Assembly (NCBI GenBank): GCA_029582155.1
Contig: CM055905.1
Location: 11,062,995 to 11,126,994 of the forward strand
Direction: 5' to 3'
DNA from: Panopea generosa
Taxonomy: Eukaryota > Mollusca > Bivalvia > Adapedonta > Hiatellidae
DNA length: 64,000 nucleotides
Shown here: in pieces, positions 12,415-22,800 of the stretch
Layout: each line of letters begins with the position of its first letter
How positions within the stretch are numbered: position 1 is the stretch's first letter
The notes under the pieces: model-generated
Databases searched by the model: none
Told to the model about the DNA's origin: nothing
The model's input: the letters and a program-made list of their open reading frames with translations, nothing else
Program-made: the position numbers and the translations under genes

Positions 12415-12789
12415 TTAAAGAGCACAAATGAAGAAATTAATTCAACAAGAATGAGTAACCTTAATGGTTTATTATAAACAATCCTCTGTACTATAAAACA
12501 ATTAAAATATATGTTATTAAAAATATATTTGGCGAAAGGGGGCTCAACTACCACTGTCCATCGCAGTAAGCTGGGGACAAAGGCTAAGGCGACCACGCCC
12601 AAGAGCAGTGAGGCTTGCACTAACCGAGACATTTCCATCGAATTGAGGCAGTTAAAATTCATCCTACCCTTGTTTAAATTTAAATATATGTAAAATTATG
12701 AGTTAGGTAACAGAAACACTTTATGCATTTAAATAATATATATAGCATTAGAATGAATGAATGAATTATTAAATCGTTATACTTTAGTT

Positions 12790-13020
12790 ATACTAAATTG
12801 TCACTTCCTACTACGTGCATGAGCCACAGTGGTCCTATTCTTGCCATCACCCATATGGCTCCCTGAAACCACACAGGAGTTGATAATTTAACCACCATAG
12901 TGAACATGACAAAAATGATAAAATGAACATGACACTCATTCGGAGGATTCCTAACCCTCTGCAGAGATCGGCAGTGATTCTATTCTTAGTCAAAACCACA
13001 CAGGCTATATAGCATTAGAG
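12790..13020 (+). repeat. Dispersed repeat, family shared with 52640-52830
   Basis: Contains 'gagccacagtggtcctatt', 'ccctgaaaccacacagg', 'aacatgacactcattcggag' and 'ctctgcagagatcg'. The first three lines of sequence match 52640-52830 almost base for base. Shorter pieces of the same family are at 19015-19120 and 42255-42325. Family not named. Confidence 0.7.
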
Positions 13021-14539
13021 AAACAAATAAAAAATATCAGCATTGTCATAATTCAAAATATTCTGAAAGAATTTTAAATTCTTGTACAGAAATCTTAACC
13101 CTTCATTGCTTAATTAATATAAAGGACCCATCCATCTTTCAGTTTATTTGAGATTGTTATGTTATTTGTATTACCATGACAGATAGAATAATTGCGAAAG
13201 TTTATTTGACTAAATTTTTATGTACCATGAATGCAAAATTTGGTTTAAAATATATAATCTCTATGTGGGTTTGGTTTCTCAAAATTTGTTCTTGAGTTCA
13301 AATCTTAAAATATTCTCAAGAATTGTTGCTGATCTGGATGAACACTGCATAAGTAATTAATCTTGTTTCCAGGCTAGTTATAACAATAAAAGAAGTTAGA
13401 TTATTAAATACTAACAATATTAAATTGTCTACTTCATAATAACAGATATTACACCAGTTCCAGTTTTCAAAAAGACAAGACGTCAAAGAGCTAAGGGGTA
13501 CATTTACCCATTGTCTTTGAAAAAAATGGGGTATTTAGTTCCAACTTTTTCTAAATATTTACAACAAAGATCTGTGTAAAAAATAGGATTTTATAATAGA
13601 AGCAAAATTAAGTAAAAGTAAATAACATAATTTACGTTATATTATGTAAGTTTAACTGAATAAATTGAAACTGACTGCAGTGAATCATCTTATGCCCATT
13701 AACGCCACAGCTTCAATATACCTCGATATAAAAATACCCCACCTTATAAAATTTTGGGGGTAAGTTACCCTCTTAATGTAAATAGTATCTTAGGCACTGT
13801 ATATTCATATAGGAAACATATGCAAATGTGTACAGGAAAATAATTATCATAAATAGATGAAAATGATAACAATGTAAAATCAATGTCACTGCTTTTAAAT
13901 ACTAAATATCACTGCTTTTGAATACTGAATATGTATACACAAACTAAGTTTAATTAAGATTTGGCAAATAATGATGGTATGTGAGTGGCCGCAACAAACA
14001 TTTTGACATATGCCCAGTCAAGGCATAAGAAATGACAAAACATCAGTAAACAAGTTTGAATAAAATAACTGATTTATTTCATCAACAATCAATTGTTTGT
14101 ATGTGTGAGATTTATGACATGTTCACATAACTACATGATAACAGGAATGTAATATCAACTTTAATGTACAATTCTTTCGGTAGGGTGAATTTAAGTACAA
14201 ACTAAAATGAAATTACACATTTTCTTTTCTTTTTTCTAGATGCATGTGATTGCTCCATCACTTTACTGAATCTGGAGAAGGAAAGACTAGAGGTTGAAAA
14301 AGAAATGCTGGCTGTAAAAAAAAGAAAAACTTATTTTTTTGAAAGAAACAGAAGCGAAAAGATTTCTACAAGCCGAAAAAACAAACAACTTTCTACAGTC
14401 TTTGATGTTAATGGCTCACAATGACTCAAACATATATGAAGTTTCTCCCATAATTAATATGAAAGAAATGTGATTACAGATTGTCTTCAGCCTACAGATT
14501 AGTTTATTTGCTTCCTTCCTAATAAATTAAAACCCTAGA

Positions 14540-14770
14540 TTCCTAATTCAGGGGCCATAACTCAGGCTGTAATTGACCATTTTGACTGGTTCCAGAACTT
14601 AAAGAATATAAACATACTGACCAAGTTTGGTTGGTTCTTGAAATTACACTGTAAGTCATGTATATAATCATAAATTGATAAAATTTGGTTAAGATTCGAT
14701 AGTATAAAATCCATCAATTTTGTCTAAATACAAAATAAAGAGTTATCCTATGCGTCTCCTTAAGTGTCCC
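14540..14770 (+). repeat. Fragment of a 'ggccataactc' dispersed repeat
   Basis: Contains 'ggggccataactcaggctgtaa' type sequence followed by 'accaagtttggttggttcttgaaatt', the style of short interspersed repeats seen also at 36510-37090, 40540-40740 and 41505-41985. Noncoding. Confidence 0.45.
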
Positions 14771-15688
14771 TAATGGTAGGGAAGTAGCTTGTGAAGTTTC
14801 ATTATCGTGTGGCTTGTAATGACTGAATGTGAGCTTGCTATAAGACTGAATTATGTAACTTGTATGAAAAGGTCATTTTTCTGTCAGCTTGAAATGATCT
14901 AAAGAGTTAATGAAACTGATGGAAAAACTATTTTAACACAGTAGTATAAGCAATGCTTTTGGACATAGAGAAAAAAAGAAGTTCAGAAGCAAATATTTCA
15001 TTTTTATTCGGATTACTTTTGACAAAACTTTAATAAATTCAAACAATGATTTTAAAAGTTATTAAACAAATGTTAAATGTTTCGCACACTGTATTAGTGC
15101 TGTATGCAGAACTGAAATTAGTATGTAGGTCTCTGTAAATAAAGTTACTACGGAAATATGACAATGTTTAAAAAAAAAACATCATTAACTCTGAGTCTGC
15201 ATAAATATTATTGGTGCTATAGATAAACAATAACGTTTTTGGTTTAAAGAAAATTATTAATCAATATTTGTCTGATCTGACCGCAAGTTCCATTATTTGG
15301 TCCATCAAACAAATGATCATCAGCATCTCCAATATCATACTGGATATCTGGTATGGGAACTTTCATGTCTATACACGTGTTGTGAAGACGCATGCATGCT
15401 GTTACTATCTGGCCACTTTTTCCTGGGGTGAAAGGCAAGCGTCCACCAGATTTGTGTAAACACCTAAAATTAAATTGAATTTTGGTTGAACAACAATTAG
15501 TTTTGCAGCATAGGTAAAAATGTCTTACTATAAAGTAGCTAAGGTATGTATTGCTAACTAGGTAGCGTACATATGTATTGCTAAGTACATAAATGTAGCA
15601 TAGATATGTATTACCAACTCAGTAGCACAGTTTTGTATTGCTAAATAGGTATAATAGACATGTATTGGCTCAATACATAGAACACATA

Positions 15689-15850
15689 AGGTGTCCTCTG
15701 TGGCAGAGTGGTCAAAGGCCATATTTCAGAAGTAGTTACCTCCCACCATTGAGATCTTGGGTTCGAGTCCAGCTCAGCTCAAACACATAATGTGAAAACG
15801 CTTGTTTAATACATGTTCTTCTGGAACAACTGTGGTTCTACTCATATACG
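15689..15850 (+). mobile_element. tRNA-derived SINE, 3'-truncated
   Basis: The head 'gtcctctgtggcagagtgg' and B box 'gggttcgagtcc' match the family at 35758-35988. The body is recognisable through 'gtggttctactca', and the tail is lost. It lies downstream of the last exon of the Harbinger transposase, to the left of exon 3. Confidence 0.75.
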
Positions 15851-16896
15851 ACCTACTATTGTATACTTTCATATTGTCCCTACAGTTTTCTATAGAGGAC
15901 GACCATGCAGTATTTCATGGTATTGCATGCATTGATATTGCATGGAAACTTTAGCATGTGCTATAGAAGTAGGAACTACTTTCGCCATCTTATCAAGAAC
16001 ATGCAATATTAACAAATATATCAATTTGATTACATATTATATATCTACCCAATTGGTCTTCATTAAGAATAAAATACAACTAGACACTTCATCTCATTGA
16101 TTGGAATAATTCTGACACAAATGGCAGTAATGAAAGGTTTCTCTATGTCAGACGTGACATCATCGCAACGTTAAATTGCGAAATGACATTATACTATTTC
16201 CCGCGAAGTTTATTCAAAGAAAGTCACACATCTGAGCTTTGTTTGATTTTGACCTTAAATATCCTTGTAAACTAAACTTAATTATATTTGTTTATAAGAC
16301 AAATATAAACAATAAATGTTGGTTTCAGTAAAAAAAATTTTTAATTCATCAATTGCACATCACACAGAAAATACATATTTGCAAACTCTATAATTATAAT
16401 TGCTTTGTAAGGAAATGTAACTATTAAAATAACTCTTATGATATCATCACATAAAACAAACAGGAAGTTAAAGAAATGTTTGACCTCAGATGACCATGTT
16501 TATTACCTGAATTAAGACTTTAGTACATCAAAGGCACGTTCCACGATGGTCCTTGTCCTTGAATGGGCTTGATTATAACTCAACTCAGCTTCATTACTGT
16601 CATTAGATATTTCTTGAGCGGATAACCAGAATCTCCAAGCAGCCATCCATTGTTCACTATCTCAAGGCGGTCATTTTTTAATGCACAGTTATTAAAGACA
16701 CTAGCATCATGTTTGTGAGCCTGGCCATTTGCTGACTACATCAGTGAATCTGATAATTAGATAAAAACAATTTGCATATTCAAGCGTTAATATTTTAGAT
16801 GTGAATTATGTTCGTATGTTAGTTATAATTAGTATGTTCTATTAGTTTATAAATGTATGATGTATTGTATTTGCGGTATATACACCTATATATATA

Positions 16897-17079
16897 CACA
16901 GTCAAACCTGTCTGAAGCAGCCAGTCAACAAAAAGAGCAAATGTGACCTTTTAAGACAGGTTGTTGCAGAATACAGGTTGATTTACTCTGAAAAAAATAG
17001 AAATGGGGAAAAGATAATATGGTTGCTTAAGACAGGTGGCTGCTTAATAGACGTGACCGCTTACACAGGTTTTACTGTG
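16897..17079. mobile_element. Short inverted-repeat MITE (Tc1/mariner-like TA target)
   Basis: 183 bp with ends CACAGTCAAACCTGTCT and, inverted, CACAGTAAAACCTGTGT, flanked by TA on both sides. The interior carries the 'ggctgcttaatag' and 'gaccgctta' arms. A half copy is at 47350-47412. It sits between transposase exons 2 and 3 of the Harbinger element. No coding capacity. Confidence 0.7.
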
Positions 17080-17211
17080 TATATATACTTTCTTGCTGTA
17101 ACTTTGTGAATAACTGTTTATCATTGTCCTTGTATATATTGTAAATTTGTATTGATGTTCTGTTGTATTCACAGGAACACTTGTAAAAACGTGGTTATTA
17201 TATTATATAAC

Positions 17212-17482
17212 AACCGCAATGATCTAATTGTAGAGGGTTCGCCTCGTATGCAGAGTTTGTGGGACTCATCCCCATTCAGGTTATACCAAATACTAAGAAA
17301 ATGGTACTAGAAACTTTAAGGTTACTTTAAGGTCCAGATGTCATAAATATGTGACTGGGGTGCCAGGGTATCAAACCATATGTCTATGATACGATACTCC
17401 AGTGTAGCAGCACTTAGAATACTGTCTCAAGTAGACATTGTCGCAGTACGACAGAAAAATGGATAAAGCGACACTAAGCACC
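17212..17482 (+). mobile_element. tRNA-derived SINE of the second family, full length, degenerate
   Basis: A tRNA-like head with A-box 'gatctaattgtagagggttcg' region and B-box-like 'gggactcatcccc' is followed by a body. Read on the other strand, the body matches 29522-29826 ('tatgatacgatactccagtg', 'gacattgtcgca', 'gcgacacta'). An older copy than 29522-29826. Confidence 0.65.
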
Positions 17483-18539
17483 ATACAACATGTTAGTAAT
17501 ATAATAATTTAGGCAGTGTACACCAACTTGTAACAATGCAAATTACCAACTTAATGCTAAGTTTACCTTAAGTCTGGGCCGACAACAGCTTGTACATTTA
17601 AGGCATAATATCCCTTTCTGCATACATAAACTGGCTCATCTAAAGTACTTGGAGCTTTGATGGGAATAAGGGTTCCGTCAATAGCTTCAATGACATTTGG
17701 AACCCTTGCCATTTCGTAGAATTGCGTCTTGATATCAGACAATACTTCTAATTCTTGTGGAAATTTAATATTATCTAATCGTCGGTTAACAGAGGCCACC
17801 ACTCTTGAAACACTCCTACTCACAGAGGTTTTTGATATGCCATGGATATCCCCAGCCTCAGAAAAAAAAATCACATTTGCTCAAGTATCTGAGAGTCACC
17901 AACGTCTGAAAGGTGAAATAATAAAATTTAATTGATACCTTAAAGTTATAGTATATTTTTTTCTAAATATACATAAGAATACTGCATACAATCGAACAGG
18001 ATTTTTTTATTTACACCATCGCATTTTATTGTGTGCTGTTAGACAGGGGAGCATATGGATCAGACAAAAACTTGCCAAAGTTGATTTTACTAATGACCAT
18101 TATAATAGTACCCACCCATCCATCCATAACTACTTCATTTGTTGTAATCTTAGTTTTAATAGAAATAAAATGAAGTATGTCAGCATTACTTCTACCTAGG
18201 AAGTGCATTGGATAGAGAGTATATGCCGGAGTCATGTTCGATCCAACTCTTGACCAACTGATCTCTCAAGAAACAAACAAACACATTATTCAGTTGTAGA
18301 AGCTATATGATAGGGACTGATGATACATATTGGTGTGTGTGTGTATATATATATATATGCATTTATACTGTATTGCCATATAGTTAGCTTTTATAGAAAC
18401 TAGGTAAAACAGTTTGCTAAACAATGGCCTGGTTTTGAATGCATGCTGAAGGCACTGAATTTCTTTTGATTTTTTCTTGTCTGATTACACAATCGTCAAT
18501 CTACTTAATTGATTTACATTGTAATATATATTGTAATAA

Positions 18540-18830
18540 ATGTGCATAGGTCACTTACAACAGCCTTGTTGTTCAGCGGTTTTTGGTTATTTCGTACCAG
18601 GTGGCTTCGTAACAACAAAGTACAGATTATTTTACTTGGATGGTGACCACTATCATTTTAATGCCGACGAGGATTCACTTTTGAACATGCATCTGCACAA
18701 AACCATTTCTATGGGATATGGCCAGGACCTGCAGGAAGCCATATGCTATGCAGTTAGGGCTAAACTCTTAGCTTTTATAGCAACATGGTTGAAGTGCATC
18801 TATATAACATTGGAAGTTAAGCAACGATAA
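18540..18830 (+). other. Open frame of 96 codons inside a Harbinger intron, unidentified
   Basis: An open frame lies antisense within the first transposase intron. The translation (for example GGFVTTKYRLFYLDGDHYHF) matches no family I know, and no splice context or repeat membership is visible. It may be a relic of another insertion or chance. Confidence 0.2.
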
Positions 18831-19014
18831 TATTATTGTAATATTATTTTCTGGTCTGCTGATTGCTGTAGAATGGTATATCTTGTATCGTAATACCAAC
18901 GCAAATAAAATTAAAAACTTACCTGAATATGCAGTGTTAAAAGTGCGAGGGTAAACTATATATACTTTACTATATAACGATCCGACAGGGTTGAAAAAAA
19001 CGATAAAATATACA

Positions 19015-19120
19015 GTATTCTGTATTGAACACCCTATTCGAGGAATCCTACCACTCTGCAGAGATCGACAGTGGCCTTATTCTTACCCGGAAACCACACG
19101 GGTATCTTAATGTCAACGAT
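19015..19120 (+). repeat. Fragment of the 'accacacggg' dispersed repeat
   Basis: Contains 'ctctgcagagatcgacagtgg' type sequence and 'cggaaaccacacggg', shared with 12790-13020 and in part with 42255-42325. Inside the Harbinger element. Confidence 0.55.
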
Positions 19121-19664
19121 TTTAGGTTATATTGACAAAAGGTAAAACACAAATATATTGCAAACGTTTCTTCCCCAGAGATAAAGGTCAAGGCCTGTGT
19201 GTCATTATAATAACATAGTCATGAGAAATACTTGATGTGTAGACACAGCTGGGGAAAACCTACAGATTAAGTAAGTTCAATATAGATCTACAATTGTCAT
19301 AGCGTCCATTGGGTGATTTCTGTCAGTTCTTGGAGAAATATCCTCTCTTATCAAATCCACAAGATCTTCTATCCCTTGTCGCGGTAGGCGATATCGTTCG
19401 ATGATCTCTGTGTTATTTAAAAACTGTAATGGGTTTCTACGTTCTCTTAACGTCCTCTCTCGTCGTAAAATGTCTTGATGCCGATTGGAAATATATACTC
19501 CCGCCATGACACTTACGAATGTTTTCCTAGTTACGAAAGGTACATTGCTATTGTAAAGTTACGAAAGAATCTGCAAAATACTTCAGAAAATTCGTACGAA
19601 GATGGTGTTAGTGAAACACCTTTGGACGCTACCAAACTTCGTACAAACGTTCGTACGAAAATCT

Positions 19665-19694
19665 TAGACTTACGAACGTTATTGAAACGGGCCC
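19665..19694 (-). repeat. Right terminal inverted repeat of the Harbinger element
   Basis: Inverted match of 9692-9721, followed by CTG at 19695-19697. The 190 bp inward contain at least six TTCGTA/TACGAA motifs, denser than at the left end. Confidence 0.9.
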
Positions 19695-19801
19695 CTGTTG
19701 AAATTCTTACGTTAGCGGTGTAACATATTTTATATTATTTGTCTCACTTTCTTTCCTTGCCTGTATACTAATATATATATATATATTTAAATGAATATTA
19801 T

Positions 19802-22800
19802 GTTTGTTAATACTTGGGTTTCAATGGACACTTCAGGTGTCTTCTACACCCTCTGGGCTGCCCAGTTACACCCAGTTTTTGAGAGTGGCTCATCTCGAAG
19901 TCGGTCATCGAGTGTCCTGAACATGGGGACACACACCAGGCTGCACGCTGTAGGCTGTTTGGAGCGAATCAGGCGAAATGACGGCATCTCGCTCTCCGCC
20001 AATCTCCGCCGTTTGTTAATACTTGGGTTTCAATGGTAACTTCAGGTGTCTTCTACACTGTCTGGGCTGCCCAGTGACACCCAGTTTTTGAGTGTGGCTC
20101 ATCTCAAAGTCGGTCATAGAGTGTCCTGAACATGGGGACACACAACAGGCTGCACGCTGTCGGCTGTTTGGAGCGAATCAGGCGAAATGACGGCATCTCG
20201 CCCGCCGCCAATCTCCGCCGTTTGTTAATACTTGGGTTTCAATGGACACTTTATGTGTCTTCTACACCCTATGGGCTGCCCAGTGACACCCAGTTTTTGA
20301 GTGTGGCTCATCTCGAAGTCGATCATCGAGTGTCCTGAACATGGGGACACACACCAGGCTGCACGCTGTAGGCTGTTTGGAGCGAATCAGGCGAAATGAC
20401 GGCATCTCGCCCGCCGCCAATCTCCGCCGTTTGTTAATACTTGGATTTCAATGGACACTTTATGTGTCTTCAACACTTTCTGGGCTGCCCAGTGACACCC
20501 AGTTTTTGAGTGTGGCTTATCTCGAAGTCGGTCATCGAGTGTCCTGAACATGGGGACACACACCAGGCTGCACGCTGTAGGCTGTTTGGAGCGAATCAGA
20601 CGAAATGACGGCATCTCGCCCGCCGCCAATCTTCGCCGTTTGTTAATACTTGGGTTTCAATGGACACTTCAGGTGTCTTATACACCCTCTGGGGTGCCCA
20701 GTGACACCCAGTTTTTGAGTGTGGCTCATCACAAAGTCGGTCATCGAGTGTTCTGAACATGGGGACACACACCAGGCTGCACGCTGTAGGCTGTTTGGAG
20801 CGAATCAGGCGAAATGACGGCATCTCGCCCGCCGCCAATCTCCGCCGTTTGTTAATACTTGGGTTTCAATGGACACTTCAGGTGTCTTCTACACCCTCTG
20901 GGCGACCCAGTGACACCCAGGTTTTGAATGTGGCTCATCTCGAAGTCTGTCATCGAGTGTCCTGAACATGGGGAAACACACAAGGCTGCACGCTGTGGGC
21001 TGTTTGGAGCGAATCTGGCGAAATGAAGGCATCTCGCCCGCCGCCAATCTCTGCCGTTTGTTAATACTTGGATTTCAACGGACACTTCATGTGTCTTTTA
21101 CCCCCTCTGGGCTGCCCAGTGACACCCAGTTTTTGAGTGTGGCTCATCTCGAAGTCGGTCATCGAGTGTCCTGAACATGGGGACACACACCAGGCTGTAA
21201 GCTGTTTGGAGCGAATCAGACGAAATGACGGCATCTCGCCCGCCGCCAATCTCCGCCGTTTGTAAATACTTGGGTTTCAATGGTCACTTCAGGTGTCTTC
21301 TACACCCTCTGGGCTGCCCAGTGACACCCAATTTTTGAGTGTGGCTCATCTCAAAGTCGGTCATAGAGTGTCCTGAACATGGGGACACACACCAGGCTGC
21401 ACGCTGTAGGCTGTTTGGAGCGAATCAGGCGAAATGACGGCATCTCGCCCGCCGCCAATCTCCGCCGTTTGTTAATACTTGGATTTCAATGGACACTTTA
21501 TGTGTCTTCTACACCCTCTGGGCTGCCCAGTGACACCCAGTTTTTGAGTGTGGCTCATCTCAAAGTCGGTCATCGAGTGTCCTGAACATGGGGACACACA
21601 CCAGGCTGCACGCTGTAGGCTGTTTGGAGCGAATCAGGCGAAATGACGGCATCTCGCCCGCCGCCAATCTTCGCCGTTTGTTAATACTTGGATTTCAATG
21701 GACACTTCAGGTGTCTTCTATACCCTCTGAGCTGCCCAGTGACACCCAGTTTTTGAGTGTGGCTCATCACGAAGTCGGTCATCGAGTGTTCTGAACATGG
21801 GGACACACATCAGGCGGCACGCTGTAGGCTGTTTGGAGCGAACCAGGCGAAATGACGGCATCTCAACCGCCGCCAATCTCCGCCGTTTGTTAATACTTGG
21901 GTTTCAATGGACATTTCAGGTGTCTTCTACACCCTATGGGCTGCCCAGTGACACCCAGTTTTTGAGTGTGGCTCATCTCAAAGTCGGTCATCGAGTGTCC
22001 TGAACATGGGGACACACACCAGGCTGCACGCTGTAGGCTGTTTGGAGGAAATCAGGCGAAATGACGGCATCTTGCCCGCCGCCAATCTCCGCCGTTTGTT
22101 AATACTTGGTTTTCAATGGATATTTCAGGTGTCTTCTACACCCTCTGGGCTGCCCAGTGACACCCAGTTTTTGAGTGTGGCTCATCTTGAAGTCGGTCAT
22201 CGAGTGTCCTGAACATGGGGACACACACCAGGCTGCACGCTGTAGGCTGTTTGGAGCGAATTAGGCGAAATGACGGCATCTCGCCCGCCGCCAATCTCCG
22301 CCGTTTGTTAATACTTGGGTTTCAATGGACACTTCAGGTGTCTTCTACACTTTCTGGGGTGCCCAGTGACACCCAGTTTTTGAGTGTGGCTCATATCGAA
22401 GTCGGTCATCGAGTGTCCTGAACATGGGGACACACACCAGGCTGCACGCTGTAGGCTGTTTGGAGCGAATCAGGCGAAATGACGGCATCTCGCCCGCCTC
22501 CAATCTCTGCCGTTTGTTAATAGTTTGGTTTCAATGGACACTTCAGGTGTCTTCTACCTCCTCTGAGTTGCCTAGTGACACCCAGTTTTTGAGTGTGGCT
22601 CATCTCGAAGTCGGTCATCGAGTGTCCTGAACATGGGGACACACACCAGGCTGCACGCTGTAGGCTTTTTCGAGCGAATCAGGCGAAATGAAGGCATCTC
22701 GCCCGCGGCCAATCTCCGCCGTTTGTTAATACTTGGGTTTCAATGGACTCTTCAGGTGTCTTCTACACCCTCTAGGGCTGCCCAGTGACACCCAGTTTTT

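Larger units (their letters stand above)
9903..14473 (+). pseudogene. Harbinger Myb/SANT-like DNA-binding protein gene, slightly broken
   Basis: This is the accessory DNA-binding protein of Harbinger elements, which is needed with the transposase for nuclear import and end recognition in studied members. Apparent exons are 9903-10087 (Myb/SANT start, with VNWYEKEVRVLVDSYL and HAWKEISER), 10411-10585 (VNCEGAAERTTEEIK, then WADVKSVTKKKERERRR and GGGPPP), 10743-10819, 11167-11217, about 13446-13496 and 14240-14473 (coiled-coil tail LEKERLEVEKEMLAVKK, later LKETEAKRFLQAEKTNNF). GT/AG borders are present, and the exon 1/2 phase agrees (AG|A gives R). A one-base loss near 10460 shifts frame, a stop ends exon 2, another frame change lies in exon 3, and an A- or T-rich run near 14325-14340 shifts frame again. 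Similar in layout to Myb/SANT proteins of animal Harbingers. Confident as to family, less so about exons 3-5. Confidence 0.75.
15244..19507 (-). pseudogene. HARBI1-like Harbinger transposase, four exons, nearly intact
   Basis: A DDE nuclease that would cut and paste the surrounding element. Exons (minus): 19507-19292 (NTEIIERYRLPRQGIEDLVDLI), 17905-17567, 16749-16507 and 15463-15244. All four borders are GT/AG and all three junction phases agree (MTI|TLVTLRYL; DL-R-FTDVV; F-R-CLHK). The first catalytic Asp is in EAIDGTLIPI, the second in GWLLGDSGYPL and the Glu in TIVERAFDVL. Exon 2 carries a helix-turn-helix-like stretch (DIHGISKTSVSRSVSRVV). The C terminus has TACMRLHNTCIDM. Lesions: one extra base in a T run near 17868, a frame change near the THDAS-equivalent in exon 3 and a TAA in place of Arg just before the exon 3 donor. 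Total about 1.02 kb, a normal length. It faces the Myb-like gene. Introns contain later SINE and MITE insertions. Confidence 0.9.
9692..19694. mobile_element. PIF/Harbinger DNA transposon, two-gene, about 10.0 kb
   Basis: Terminal inverted repeats begin GGGCCCGTTTCA at 9692 and end with the reverse complement at 19694. They match over about 30 bp with one or two differences. Both are flanked by CTG (9689-9691 and 19695-19697), a CWG-type 3-bp target duplication known for PIF/Harbinger. The inner ends are rich in TTCGTA/TACGAA motifs. Inside are a Myb/SANT-like gene on plus (9903-14473) and a HARBI1-like transposase on minus (19507-15244), convergent, which is the classic Harbinger gene pair. 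The length is large because of long introns and nested insertions: two SINEs, two MITEs and dispersed repeats. Both genes have a few lesions, so it looks recently dead rather than ancient. Confidence 0.9.
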
